Shown: piece by piece, positions 6,415 to 15,992 of the stretch
How positions within the stretch are numbered: the stretch's first letter is position 1
Layout: each line of letters opens with the position of its first letter
DNA from: Protaetiibacter sp.
GTDB taxonomy: Bacteria; Actinomycetota; Actinomycetes; Actinomycetales; Microbacteriaceae
Length of the DNA stretch: 20,204 nucleotides
Direction: 5' to 3'
NCBI GenBank assembly: GCA_030150265.1
Contig: JASLGG010000048.1
Coordinates: 1 to 20,204, forward strand
Notes under the pieces: model-generated
Seen by the model: the letters and a program-made list of their open reading frames with translations, nothing else
Told to the model about the DNA's origin: nothing
Database searches by the model: none
Translations under genes and position numbers: made by a program

Positions 6415-8221
6415 GCACGACGGGGATCGTCGTCTCCAGCCAGCCCGCAGGGGTCGGGAAGTCGGTCTCGTCGCGGCTGCGCACGAGCAGGTAGACGACG
6501 CCCTTCTCGAGTGACGCCGCCGGGACCACGAAGGTCGTGCTGGTTCGTTTCGGGACGCCCACCTCGAGCTGCAGGATCCCGGTGGTGTCCTGGTCGGGGG
6601 CGAACTGCACGTACCCGTCGTCCCGCGAGAGGAACACCTGGCTGGTCGGGTTGAAGAACAGCGTGCGCTGGCTCGCGTCGGACGAGGTCGTCACGTCGTA
6701 GGAGATCTCCAGCTCCACCTGCCCCGGCTTGCGCTCGGTGCCGGTGAAGGCGCCGACGCGGTAGCTCCGCACCTGGATGGCGAACTCACCCGCGTTGCTG
6801 CGCTCGGCTTTCGCGTCGAGCCACTCGGGGACGGCGGGTGCCGACGCGCCGTCGCCGAGCGAGATGCGCGCGTTGTTGCCGATGAGGAGGGTCGCGGCGT
6901 GCAGGTCGAAGTCGTCGGGCATGCCGTTGTACGCGAGGGTCGTGCGGATCGGCTCGTTGCCGGAGGCGCCGGCGGCGACGAGCAGGCTGCCGCTGGTGCG
7001 GTGCGCGAACTCGAGGACGGTGCCGACGGTGAGGCTCGGCGCCCAGCTGAACTCGCCGTCCGCGACGGCGCCCAGGTAGCGGGCCTCCACGTCGAGCGTG
7101 AGCTGATGGCTCGCGGGCGAGAAGGTGCCGCCGGTCACCCGCACGGCGTAGCCCGAGACGTTCACCTCCGCGGCTTCGAGGGCGAACGGGGCATCGGCCG
7201 CGGGCTCGGGGGGCGCGGTGCCGTCGGGCGCGGGACGGGCCGGGATGAGGGGCAGCGGGAGCTTCCCCTCCTTCGGCTGCTCCGAGGGGCTGACCGGGGC
7301 GAGTGCGGCGTCGTCGATCGTGAACGGGAGCGCCACTGAGCTGTTCCCCTCGACGTCGCCCCCGAGGAGCCCCGGGGCGCGGCGGAACAGCAGCAGCTGG
7401 TAGTCGCCGGCGCCCTCGTCGGGCACCTCGAACTCGGCCCACGCCCCCTCGACGACGCTCCAGGTCATCTCGCGTGAGTCCACCCCGTCGCGCGGCTTCA
7501 CGATCGTGCCGTCAGGGAGCTTCAGCGCGAGGTAGTCGCCGGTGACCCAGCCCGCCCGCCGGGCGGTGCTGATCCACACGTCGAAGTCGAGATGCAGCAC
7601 GCGATGGCTCGCGTCGGCCTGCGTGTTGTCGCTGAGGTGCCCCGCGCTGAGCAGGGCGTTCGTGACGTGGATGGTGTGGGCGCCGAGATTCGCCCAGGCG
7701 TCGAGAGGAACGGGGCGCGCGGCGAGCTGGTTCTCGCCCGCGCCGTCCGCGAGCGCGATCGTGGTGAGCCGACCTCCGTCCTGACCGATCACGAGCTGTC
7801 CGTCGGCGAGCGGGTTCGCCTCGAGGTAGCTCCACACGAAGCTCAGCTCGCTGCTCTCGCCCGCCGGAACGGGCGCATCGCTCGGCCCCACCGGGTCGCC
7901 GCTCACGGGGTCGGCATCCGGCGTGCGCAACCGCATGATCCCGAAGCCCGACGGCGCCGTGGCATAGCCGTCGGAGAGGTTCGTCCAGCGCGTGCTCACG
8001 GTGAGGGACTTCCCGACCTCGTCGTAGACCGCATATCCGACCTCGACCGTGAAGGCCCCGTACTGCAAGCTCCTGTCGATCGTCACGGCGTGCTGACCCG
8101 TGAGCAGCGGGAAGGGCTGCGCGGCCGCCGGAGGGGCGCCCGTGCACGCGCTCAGGGCGAGAGGCAGCATCGCGAGCGCCGCCGTGGCGGCGAGTGCACG
8201 CCGGAGTCCGTGCGGCGCCAT
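6398..8221 (-). CDS. Lipoprotein of unknown function with about four beta-sandwich-like repeats
   Basis: A 607-residue predicted lipoprotein. Residues 1-25 are a signal peptide (MAPHGLRR, then a hydrophobic stretch) ending in the lipobox LSAC, with the lipidated cysteine at 26. The mature part seems to consist of about four related units near 45-165, 180-305, 345-455 and 478-605. Each opens with an alternating beta pattern (AFTVEVGYAVYD, HTIHVTNALL, GYAVRVTGGTF, FAIQVRSYRVG) followed by a strand such as LTVSTRWTN or VELEISYDV, reminiscent of DUF4352-like immunoglobulin-fold proteins. Units 2 and 3 are joined by a Pro-rich linker (about 308-345). I do not recognise the family. The ATG at 8221 shares one base with the TGA of the upstream gene (TGATG), so the two are translationally coupled. 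The start is fixed by the signal peptide. Confidence 0.82.
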   Translation of the reverse strand: MAPHGLRRALAATAALAMLPLALSACTGAPPAAAQPFPLLTGQHAVTIDRSLQYGAFTVEVGYAVYDEVGKSLTVSTRWTNLSDGYATAPSGFGIMRLRTPDADPVSGDPVGPSDAPVPAGESSELSFVWSYLEANPLADGQLVIGQDGGRLTTIALADGAGENQLAARPVPLDAWANLGAHTIHVTNALLSAGHLSDNTQADASHRVLHLDFDVWISTARRAGWVTGDYLALKLPDGTIVKPRDGVDSREMTWSVVEGAWAEFEVPDEGAGDYQLLLFRRAPGLLGGDVEGNSSVALPFTIDDAALAPVSPSEQPKEGKLPLPLIPARPAPDGTAPPEPAADAPFALEAAEVNVSGYAVRVTGGTFSPASHQLTLDVEARYLGAVADGEFSWAPSLTVGTVLEFAHRTSGSLLVAAGASGNEPIRTTLAYNGMPDDFDLHAATLLIGNNARISLGDGASAPAVPEWLDAKAERSNAGEFAIQVRSYRVGAFTGTERKPGQVELEISYDVTTSSDASQRTLFFNPTSQVFLSRDDGYVQFAPDQDTTGILQLEVGVPKRTSTTFVVPAASLEKGVVYLLVRSRDETDFPTPAGWLETTIPVVLTPAR

Positions 8222-10203
8222 CAGATGTTCCCGTCGCTCGGCGTCGGGCTGGGGGTCGGCGCAGGCGGACGCGACGGCTCGCTCTTGCAGCGATACGCGA
8301 TCGGCCGGCCGCGGCTGTTGGTGCCCGGATGGCGGGGGTCGGGCTCGAGGTCGCACGCGACCTCGCTCGGCGGCGGCGCCGTCGAGCCGCTGGGCTGCTT
8401 CGGCCCCGGCATGGGGCCCTCGGGTGCGCCGTCACCGGTGAGGTCGGGGTTGGGCGACGTGGGGTTCTCGACCGCCTCGGTCGTGGGCTTCTCGGGCCGG
8501 GGCCTCGGAGTGGTCCCCGGTCCGGGGACCGGCCGCGCGCCGGCCGCGGTGAAGGGGTCGTTGTCGGTCTGCCGCGGCTGCACGGGCGGTGTCTCGGTGG
8601 GGGCGGTGTCCGCCGCCATCGCGCCCGGGCACATCGGGACGCCCCGCGTGCGATTGACGATGTCCTTCATCCGCTCGACGAGGGTGACGCCGACCGTGAG
8701 CTTCTTCAGATGGAGGCGCTTCTCGAGCGCGCTGGTGAATGCGGAGGGGAGCTGCGCACCGATGCCGCCGCCGCCCTCGATGCGGACCGTCCCCTGGCAC
8801 GGCACGCCCCATGGCGAGGTGAGCGCCGACCCGCGGATGATGCCCACCGAGTAGACGATCTTCCCGTACGGGCCGATCGAGGCGACCGGGAGGCCGAGGC
8901 CGAGGTCGAAGCGCGCTTCGATCGCGAAGATCGCCGAGTCGATGCCGAGCGACATCCCCGAGATCGAGTCGACGAGGGACTGGACCACGCCGAGCGTGGG
9001 GACGACAGCCTCTCCATCGCGCACGCCGAGCTCGCCGCTGAGGGAGTAGCTCGCGCTGGCGGCGAGGGTCGCGTTCTTCGCGGAGAAGGCGGTGACGAAG
9101 TAGTACTTGAACTTGGCCTTGAGGGTGAGGGGGATCTCCCCGACCCACAGCTGCTTGCTGACCTCGATCGGGATGTCGAAGCGGAACTTCGTGTTGTCGA
9201 CGAGGCCGTTGGCGGAGCCTCCCCAGAAGCCGAGCTTCACGCCGGTGAGCCCGGTCAGCACCATCGTCGGCGAGCTCCGCCACGACCCGTCCCGGATGCT
9301 CGCCGCACCCGAGACCCGGAGGTCCTGGTAGCTGAGCGTGGTGTCGATGCCGCCCTTGAGGCCGTTCCTGCTGATGGCGGCCTTGAAGCCGAGCGAGGAG
9401 CGCGTCGCCTTCATCTCGACGGACCACGGCTCGAAGGACACGGTCACCGGACCGCGATTCCATCCGGTGTCGGTCGGAGAGGGGGTCGGGGCGGCGGCGG
9501 CTGCCGCGAGCGGTTCGCGGAAGGAGACGGGCGCGAGCTGTGCGCTGAAGGAGCCGGCGTCGGCGGAGGGCGTGGTGGAGGCCGCGGGCGTGGGGGCCGG
9601 AGGGTCCGTCGGCGACGTGGGGGTCGCGATGTCGGAGCCGAGGCCGTCGTCCGGCTCCTCGCTCAGGACGACCGTGCGATCGTCGAGCATGCCGGGGTAG
9701 GAGTCGTCGGTGCGCACCGCGAAGTCGCCCTCGGAGATGGACTCGTCGATGTCGAAGTCCGCCGTGCGCAGCACCTCGGGAAGGTCCACGGGGACGAGCA
9801 CGACGTCGACTCCCCCGCCCTTCGGATGCTCCAGAGCGGCGACCCGCCCGACGACCCTGCTCGTGAGGAACAGCACGGAGCCCTCGACGATCCGGTCCAC
9901 GCCCGGGTACCGCTCGTCGAGGCGCCAGGTGAGGCCGTCGTCGAGGAGCTTCTCGATCGCGACCGCCCCGTGCGACAGCACCACGACGTCGGGCTGGTAG
10001 TCGGCGTGGGCGTCGGGCTTCGGCGAGAGGCCCCAGCGCGCCTCGGCGTCCGCGATCTGGGCGGCGCTCGGGCCGCCGAAGAACTGGATGCCGACCACGA
10101 CGCCCGTGGTGACGACCAGTGCGGCGACGACGGCGATGGCCGCGATCACGATCCGGCGGGGGCGACGATGCGCGGGCGCTGCGGCCGGCGTGGTGGTGGT
10201 CAC
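8221..10203 (-). CDS. Membrane-anchored, beta-rich surface protein of unknown function
   Basis: A 660-residue protein I cannot assign. Residues 1-17 are basic, residues 18-41 form one transmembrane segment, and the rest should face outside. Residues ~45-185 make a small mixed domain. Residues ~188-250 are a Pro/Thr/Ala-rich stalk. Residues ~250-525 are dominated by short alternating strands (VSFEPWSVEMKA, TTLSYQDLRVSGAAS, LTLKAKFKYYF, ATLAASASYSLSG) and glycine-rich turns. Residues ~530-660 are again Pro/Thr/Ser-rich. The cysteines at 469, 525, 617 and 639 are in the external part and could form two disulfides; two of them sit in the low-complexity tail. It starts with GTG at 10203, 6 nt after TAGCAT (leaderless layout). 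It is the first gene of a coupled pair with the lipoprotein. It could be part of an envelope or secretion complex, but nothing specific is shown. Confidence 0.8.
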   Translation of the reverse strand: MTTTTPAAAPAHRRPRRIVIAAIAVVAALVVTTGVVVGIQFFGGPSAAQIADAEARWGLSPKPDAHADYQPDVVVLSHGAVAIEKLLDDGLTWRLDERYPGVDRIVEGSVLFLTSRVVGRVAALEHPKGGGVDVVLVPVDLPEVLRTADFDIDESISEGDFAVRTDDSYPGMLDDRTVVLSEEPDDGLGSDIATPTSPTDPPAPTPAASTTPSADAGSFSAQLAPVSFREPLAAAAAAPTPSPTDTGWNRGPVTVSFEPWSVEMKATRSSLGFKAAISRNGLKGGIDTTLSYQDLRVSGAASIRDGSWRSSPTMVLTGLTGVKLGFWGGSANGLVDNTKFRFDIPIEVSKQLWVGEIPLTLKAKFKYYFVTAFSAKNATLAASASYSLSGELGVRDGEAVVPTLGVVQSLVDSISGMSLGIDSAIFAIEARFDLGLGLPVASIGPYGKIVYSVGIIRGSALTSPWGVPCQGTVRIEGGGGIGAQLPSAFTSALEKRLHLKKLTVGVTLVERMKDIVNRTRGVPMCPGAMAADTAPTETPPVQPRQTDNDPFTAAGARPVPGPGTTPRPRPEKPTTEAVENPTSPNPDLTGDGAPEGPMPGPKQPSGSTAPPPSEVACDLEPDPRHPGTNSRGRPIAYRCKSEPSRPPAPTPSPTPSDGNI

Positions 10204-10209
10204 GCCGCG

Positions 10210-10215
10210 ATGCTA
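10210..10215 (-). promoter_or_regulatory. -10 box of the two-gene envelope operon, leaderless type
   Basis: TAGCAT on the minus strand with exactly 6 nt to the GTG at 10203 and no Shine-Dalgarno sequence. It is the only clear promoter candidate for the membrane protein plus lipoprotein pair. Confidence 0.4.
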
Positions 10216-10271
10216 GTGGCTGTGCCTCGTCCGGGGGTAGAGGCGTGCGACGCGGATCCGCCGGCCGTCGC

Positions 10272-10979
10272 TCAGTGCCCCATCCCGAGACCGCCGTCGA
10301 CCGGGATGACCGCGCCCGAGATGTAGCCGGCGTCGTCGGATGCGAGCCAGGTGATGACGCGCGCCACCTCGACGGGCGAGGCGAAGCGGGCCGCGGGGAT
10401 CTGCGCGAGGTACTGCTTCTGCTGCTCCTCGGGCAGCTCGGCCGTCATGTCGGTCTCGATGAACCCCGGCGCCACGACGTTCGCGGTGATGCCGCGCGAG
10501 CCGAGCTCGCGCGTGAGCGAGCGGGCGATGCCCACGAGGCCCGCCTTGGAGGCCGCGTAGTTCACCTGCCCGGCGCTGCCGAGCAGGCCGACGACGCTCG
10601 AGACGAGGATCACGCGGCCGAAGCGCGCCTTGAGCATGCCCTTCGAGGCCCGCTTCACGACGCGGAACGCGCCGGAGAGGTTGGTGTCGAGCACCTCGGT
10701 GAAGTCCTCGTCGCTCATCCGCAGCAGGAGTGTGTCACGCGTGATGCCGGCGTTCGCCACGACCACCTCGACCGGGCCGAGCTTCTCCTCGACCTCCGTG
10801 AAGGCCGCGTCGACGGATGCGGCGTCCGTCACATCCGCGCGCACCGTGAGCGCGCCCGCCGGACCCTCCCCGGAGCGGGCGGTGACGGCCACGCGGTGGC
10901 CCTGGGCGAGGAACTCGGCGGCGATCGCGTAGCCGATGCCGCGGTTGCCGCCGGTGACGAGGACGGTGCGAGAGGTCAT
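10272..10979 (-). CDS. fabG: 3-oxoacyl-[acyl-carrier-protein] reductase-type SDR
   Basis: A 235-residue short-chain dehydrogenase/reductase. The cofactor motif is VTGGNRGIG (8-16), NAG is at 76-78, and the catalytic residues are S128 (in VSSVVG), Y141 and K145 (YAASK). The C-terminus ISGAVIPVDGG is typical of FabG. It probably reduces 3-oxoacyl-ACP with NADPH in fatty acid elongation, like mycobacterial MabA, with which it shares the MabA-like opening SRTVLVTGGNRGIG. It is not in a fab operon here: the surface-protein gene follows after 68 bp with its own promoter candidate, and the DUF3099 cluster diverges upstream. The ATG at 10979 has TAGGCT 8 nt upstream. A different SDR substrate cannot be excluded. 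Confidence 0.9.
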   Translation of the reverse strand: MTSRTVLVTGGNRGIGYAIAAEFLAQGHRVAVTARSGEGPAGALTVRADVTDAASVDAAFTEVEEKLGPVEVVVANAGITRDTLLLRMSDEDFTEVLDTNLSGAFRVVKRASKGMLKARFGRVILVSSVVGLLGSAGQVNYAASKAGLVGIARSLTRELGSRGITANVVAPGFIETDMTAELPEEQQKQYLAQIPAARFASPVEVARVITWLASDDAGYISGAVIPVDGGLGMGH

Positions 10980-10987
10980 GGATCAGG

Positions 10988-10993
10988 AGCCTA
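10988..10993 (-). promoter_or_regulatory. -10 box of fabG
   Basis: TAGGCT on the minus strand, 8 nt before the fabG ATG, giving an almost leaderless transcript. It lies only 14 bp from the opposite-facing TAGGCT of the DUF3099-like gene, so the two promoters are intertwined. Confidence 0.45.
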
Positions 10994-11007
10994 TCGGGCG
11001 GGCGACG

Positions 11008-11013
11008 TAGGCT
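11008..11013 (+). promoter_or_regulatory. -10 box of the DUF3099-small protein-SURF1 cluster
   Basis: TAGGCT on the plus strand. Six nt downstream, where neighbouring leaderless genes have ATG, there is ATC (11020-11022). See the DUF3099-like gene. Confidence 0.4.
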
Positions 11014-11088
11014 GGACGCATCGTCCATCGTGCATCCCATGTCGCCACCGAGCTCCCGCCGTCGCCCGACGAGGAGCGGCGATCGCGC

Positions 11089-11301
11089 ATGCGCCAGTAC
11101 ACGATCGCGATGGCGGTGCGCCTGGTGTGCGTCATCCTGTGCTTCTTCGTGCGCGGCTGGTGGCTGCTGCTGCCGGCGCTGGGCGCCGTGTTCCTCCCGT
11201 ACTTCGCGGTCGTGATCGCCAACAACATCGGATCGGGAGCCCGCGGGCGCGTGCAGCGGCCCGGGGCGATCGAGCGGCGACGCACCGGGGGCAGGCAGTG
11301 A
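11089..11301 (+). CDS. DUF3099-like small membrane protein; start uncertain
   Basis: A 70-residue product from the first standard start codon, with two hydrophobic segments (AMAVRLVCVILCFFV and WWLLLPALGAVFLPYFAVVIAN) separated by a short RGWW turn, then a basic tail. This is the layout of the actinobacterial DUF3099 family; the function is unknown. GAGGAG at 11071-11076, 12 nt before ATG 11089, could be its binding site. However, the open frame goes back to a stop at 11008-11010, and the upstream codons read as plausible family N-terminus (VATELPPSPDEERRSRM) without any ATG, GTG or TTG. A start at ATC 11020, 6 nt after TAGGCT, would give 93 residues. The stop TGA overlaps the next gene's GTG by 4 nt. 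Confidence 0.75.
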   Translation: MRQYTIAMAVRLVCVILCFFVRGWWLLLPALGAVFLPYFAVVIANNIGSGARGRVQRPGAIERRRTGGRQ

Positions 11302-11531
11302 TCGGGATCGGCGCCCCGGGCATCCGCTGCTCCGCGGCGGGCTGCACCCGGGACGCGGAGTTCCGGGTCAACTGGCGCAACCCCCGCATCCACGGACCCG
11401 AGCGGGTCAAGGTGTGGCTCGCATGCGCGGAGCATCGCGACACGCTCGCGTCGTACCTCGGCACCCGCGGGTTCCCCGTGCAGGTGACCCCGCGCGATGT
11501 CGAGCTCGACCGGGTCGCGGATCCCGCATGA
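11298..11531 (+). CDS. Small Cys/His protein of unknown function, possible zinc site
   Basis: A 77-residue soluble protein starting with GTG at 11298, in a GTGA overlap with the stop of the DUF3099-like gene. It contains C11, C16, C43 and H46 in the pattern C-x4-C ... C-x2-H (RCSAAGC and LACAEH), suggesting a small metal-binding fold, probably zinc. Between them lies VNWRNPRIHGPERVKVWL, which is strand-like. I recall similar short proteins in Actinobacteria carrying misleading automatic names, and I give none. It overlaps the SURF1 gene by 4 nt (ATGA), so all three genes of the cluster are coupled. Its position suggests a supporting role near the membrane or in cytochrome oxidase assembly, but this is inference from context only. 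Confidence 0.75.
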   Translation: MIGIGAPGIRCSAAGCTRDAEFRVNWRNPRIHGPERVKVWLACAEHRDTLASYLGTRGFPVQVTPRDVELDRVADPA

Positions 11532-12363
11532 GCGCGGACGATCCTGTCCGGCCGCACGGCTGGCGTCGCTGGGGCGGCTATCTGGCGCTGACCGTCGCCT
11601 TCGCCGTGGCCTGCGGGCTGCTGTCGTGGTGGCAGTGGGCCCGGCGCGATGAGGCCGTCACCGAGATCGCGCGCGTCGAGCGCAACTACGATGCTGAGCC
11701 CCGGCCGATCGAGCAGGTGCTGGGCGCACCGGATGCCTGGACCGCCGACGACGAGTGGGTCCCCGTCGCGGTGCGTGGCGAGTATCTCGTCGACGAGCAG
11801 CTGCTCGTGCGCAACCGCGTGCTGGGCGGCAGCCCGGGTCTCGAGCAGCTCGTGCCGCTGCGCCTCGACGGCGGCGGCGTTCTCGTGGTCGACCGCGGCT
11901 GGCTGCCGGTGGCGGACACCCCGGACTCGGCTCCCGCGGACGTGCCGGCGCCGCCGTCGGGCGAGGTGACGGTGACCGTCAGGCTGCGGCCCGCCGAGCC
12001 CGCGCTCCCGGGACGCACGGCGCCTCCCGGGCAGATCCCGTCGATCGACGTGCGCACGATCGTCGACCACCTCGGCGAGGGCGGCTACACGGCCGCCTAC
12101 GGCGTGCTCGCGAGCGAGGATCCGCCGATGGGCGACATGCCCGTCGCCGCACCGCGTCCCACCGAGGACGAGGGCCCGCACCTCTCCTACGCCCTGCAGT
12201 GGATCGCGTTCGGCGTGCTCGCCTTCATCGGGCTGTTCTGGGCCTGGCGGCGCGAGCGCCGGATCGCGGCCCTGCCGCTCGAGCAGCAGGCCGCCGCTCG
12301 CGCTCCGAAGCGCCGCCACGAGGACGCCGACGTCGAGGACGCGATCCTCGACCGCCTCGAGCG

Positions 12364-12367
<4 letters not shown>
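11528..12367 (+). CDS. SURF1 family cytochrome oxidase biogenesis protein
   Basis: A 279-residue membrane protein with the SURF1 layout: one transmembrane helix near the N-terminus (about 17-37, ending WWQWARR), a large external domain, and a second helix near the C-terminus (221-240, YALQWIAFGVLAFIGLFWAW). Conserved family positions seen are VLVVDRGWLP (118-127) and HLSYALQW just before the second helix. SURF1 proteins help assemble heme-copper oxidase, in some bacteria by delivering heme a to subunit I. The last ~40 residues are a charged cytoplasmic tail. The ATG at 11528 forms an ATGA overlap with the preceding small gene, which settles the start. The stop TAG shares a CTAG with the stop of the convergent ABC-F gene. 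Confidence 0.9.
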
Positions 12368-13962
<1,595 letters not shown>

Positions 13963-14014
13963 AGCAGGGATCCGTTCTGAGGGAGGCGGGTGACGGCCGA
14001 TGGGCCAGCTCACC

Positions 14015-14020
14015 AGTCTA
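14015..14020 (-). promoter_or_regulatory. -10 box candidate for the ABC-F gene
   Basis: TAGACT on the minus strand, in the 83-bp gap after bioN and about 53 nt before the GTG at 13962. It would give a leader of roughly 45 nt. No clear -35 box and no evident attenuator in the leader. Confidence 0.3.
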
Positions 14021-14045
14021 CGACGCCGACGGAGGCGATGCCGCG

Positions 14046-14654
14046 CTACTCGACACCGCGCGCGGAGAGCGCGTCGGCGACGTCGTCCGCGTGACGCAGC
14101 GCGAGCACGAGGATCGGTACGACGGCCCTGTACCCGAGCCGCACCCCGCGCGCCTGCTGCGCCTCGCGCACGCGTCGCGCGATGCCCGCGACGACCGGGA
14201 TCATGCTGAGCGCGAGGGTGAGGGTGAGGCCGACGCGACGTGGATCCACGCCGAGACGCCGCAGGGGGCCGAGCGCGCGCTCGAGGGCGGCCAGCAGGTC
14301 CTCGCTGCGGGTCGTGAGCGTCAGCAGCGCGGCGAGCAGCACGATCGCGACGACGCGCACGGTGTTGACCGCGGCATCCCACGGGGTGAGGAAGATCAGC
14401 TGGGTCGCGACCATCAGCACGACGATCCAGCGGGCGAGCCACAGCTGCCGGCCGAGTGCGCGGCCGCCGAGCCCGGCGACCAGGTAGGCGAGGGCGACCA
14501 GCGCGAGCACGGCGGCCAGCGTCGCCAGGCCCCACGGATAAGGCGGGTGCGGGAACAGGGAGATGCCGAGCGCGAGGACGAGGAGGCCGAGCAGCTTGGC
14601 TCCCGCGGGGGCACGGTGCAGGACGCTGTGGCCGGGCAGGTAGAGAGCGATCAC
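14046..14654 (-). CDS. bioN: Energy-coupling factor transporter transmembrane protein (EcfT/BioN)
   Basis: A 202-residue membrane protein with about five hydrophobic segments, the T component of an ECF transporter. The two coupling motifs that contact the ATPase are visible as ARG at 168-170 (EAQQARGVR) and ARG at 198-200 (DALSARG). Both are typical of EcfT/BioN/CbiQ. It would join BioY and BioM to import biotin. The start is GTG at 14654, in a GTGA 4-nt overlap with the bioM stop, so translation is coupled. It is short for EcfT, as BioN proteins are, and it is the last gene of the bioYMN operon. The biotin assignment rests on the adjacent bioY and the BioQ operators. Confidence 0.92.
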   Translation of the reverse strand: MIALYLPGHSVLHRAPAGAKLLGLLVLALGISLFPHPPYPWGLATLAAVLALVALAYLVAGLGGRALGRQLWLARWIVVLMVATQLIFLTPWDAAVNTVRVVAIVLLAALLTLTTRSEDLLAALERALGPLRRLGVDPRRVGLTLTLALSMIPVVAGIARRVREAQQARGVRLGYRAVVPILVLALRHADDVADALSARGVE

Positions 14655-15364
14655 GCGTGCTCCGCGCGGTAGCGGGCGATGACCTCCGTCGGCTCGCCGA
14701 TCTCGGCCAGCCGGCCCTCGTGGAACCTCAACGCGACCTCGCAGCGGGCCGCGAGCTCGAGATCGTGGGTCACCAGCACCAGCTGCGCGTCGAGCTCGTC
14801 GATGAGCAGCCGGCCCATCCGACGCGCGTTGCCGAGATCGAGCAGCGTCGTGGGCTCGTCGGCCACGACGAGCCGCGGCTCCCGCACGAGCACGGAGGCG
14901 AGGGCGAGCAGCTGCTTCTGGCCGCCGGACAGGCTGTAGGCGGGCGCGTCCGCGTGCCCTCCCAGCCCGTACCGCTCGAGCACGGCCGCCGTGCGGGCGG
15001 CGAGCTCGGCGCGGTCGAGGCCGCTCTCGCGGAGCGAGAAGCGCACGTCCTCCGCGACCGTGGGCATCAGGATCTGGGCATCCGGGTTGGTGAACACGAA
15101 GCCGACCTGGGCACGCACCCGCCGCAGCTCGCGCGCGACGTCGAGCCCGTGCACGCGCACGGCCCCCGCCGTCGGCGTCACGAGCCCGTTGAGGAGCCGC
15201 GCGAAGGTCGACTTGCCGGAGCCGTTGGCGCCGACCACGGCGATCCGCCGCGCGGCGGTCGTCAGGGTGAGCTCGTCGAGCACGACGCGGCCGTCGAGCA
15301 CGACGCGCACGCCGTCGAGCGCGATCTCCGCACTCGACGGCGGCGCACCGGGGTCGGGCCTCAC
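14651..15364 (-). CDS. bioM: Biotin ECF transporter ATPase (BioM)
   Basis: A 237-residue ABC ATPase energising the biotin transporter. Walker A is GANGSGKS (45-52), the Q-loop is FTNPDAQI (91-98, the form typical of ECF ATPases), the signature is LSGGQKQ (145-151), and Walker B is VVADEP (166-171), followed by H in VTHDLE. The start is GTG at 15364, chosen because it forms a GTGA 4-nt overlap with the bioY stop and leaves a normal-length ATPase; upstream in-frame codons lie antisense-free within bioY and look non-coding. The C-terminus overlaps bioN by 4 nt. A single ATPase gene is present, so the transporter is probably a homodimer of BioM with one BioN and one BioY. Confidence 0.92.
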   Translation of the reverse strand: MRPDPGAPPSSAEIALDGVRVVLDGRVVLDELTLTTAARRIAVVGANGSGKSTFARLLNGLVTPTAGAVRVHGLDVARELRRVRAQVGFVFTNPDAQILMPTVAEDVRFSLRESGLDRAELAARTAAVLERYGLGGHADAPAYSLSGGQKQLLALASVLVREPRLVVADEPTTLLDLGNARRMGRLLIDELDAQLVLVTHDLELAARCEVALRFHEGRLAEIGEPTEVIARYRAEHA

Positions 15365-15972
15365 GGCGCGGGCTGCTCCACCGGCTCGGCGGCCCGGATG
15401 CGGCGGGCGCCGAACACGGGCGGGTACGCCTTCCAGAGCGTGAGCGTGAGCACGGTCGCGACCGCCACCTTGATGAGGTCGCCCGGCAGGAAGACGAGGC
15501 TCGTGAGAGCCGTCTCGGCGAGCGGAAGGCCCATCACGGCAGCCTGCACCGGAATGCCGAAGGCATAGACCACGAGGATGCCGCCGACGATGGCGCCGAG
15601 CGCCACGCGCCACCAGGAGAGCCGCCCGCTGCCCGAATGGGCGATGAGGCCCGTGACGAGGGCGCCCGGGATGAATCCGATCAGGTAGCCGGCCGTGACC
15701 CCGACGAACACCCCGGCGCCACCGTGGCCGCCCGCCAGCAGCGGCAGGCCGATGAACACCAGCACCTCGAACACCGTGACGGCCGCGGCTCCCCGCACGC
15801 CGCCGAGCACCGTGCCGGCGAGCATCACGCCGAGAGTCTGCAGGGTGATCGGCACGGCGAGTCCCGGCACGGGGATCGGGCCGACCAGGCTGAGCGCGGC
15901 GATGATCGCCGCGAAGACGGCGATGCGCGCGATGTCACGAGTGTCGAAGCGGCGGGGGCGGGTGTCGGTCAT
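15361..15972 (-). CDS. bioY: Biotin ECF transporter substrate-binding protein (BioY)
   Basis: A 203-residue integral membrane protein, the S component that binds biotin. About six hydrophobic segments can be traced. Family signatures include VPGLAVPITLQTLGVMLAG near residue 45 and FVGVTAGYLIGFIPGALVTG in the middle, then FLPGDLIKVAVA near the C-terminus. The N-terminal DTRDIARIAVFAAIIAAL is the usual start, which supports ATG 15972; a longer open frame upstream would run through the operators and is rejected. GAGGA lies a few nt upstream as a ribosome binding site. It is the first gene of bioYMN and diverges from the BioQ-like repressor. Two BioQ-type operators sit 21-50 bp before it, so repression when biotin is sufficient is likely. 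Confidence 0.95.
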   Translation of the reverse strand: MTDTRPRRFDTRDIARIAVFAAIIAALSLVGPIPVPGLAVPITLQTLGVMLAGTVLGGVRGAAAVTVFEVLVFIGLPLLAGGHGGAGVFVGVTAGYLIGFIPGALVTGLIAHSGSGRLSWWRVALGAIVGGILVVYAFGIPVQAAVMGLPLAETALTSLVFLPGDLIKVAVATVLTLTLWKAYPPVFGARRIRAAEPVEQPAP

Positions 15973-15992
15973 GGCGGTCCTCGAGGTCGTGG

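Noticed and set aside
8194..10326. 710-residue open frame on the plus strand opposite the surface-protein gene
   Set aside because: The minus-strand frame has a clear transmembrane anchor, coupling to a lipoprotein with a lipobox, and coherent beta-rich composition; the plus frame is Arg/Gly/Asp-rich with no such features.
11030..11215. Open frame starting GTG/ATG at 11030/11039 as the DUF3099-like product
   Set aside because: It is in another frame than the two hydrophobic helices and reads as Ser/Arg/Cys-rich sequence.
13963..14535. N-terminal extension of the ABC-F gene
   Set aside because: The frame stays open upstream for 191 codons but gives Arg/Ala-rich sequence overlapping bioN in the same strand; the family start is at 13962.
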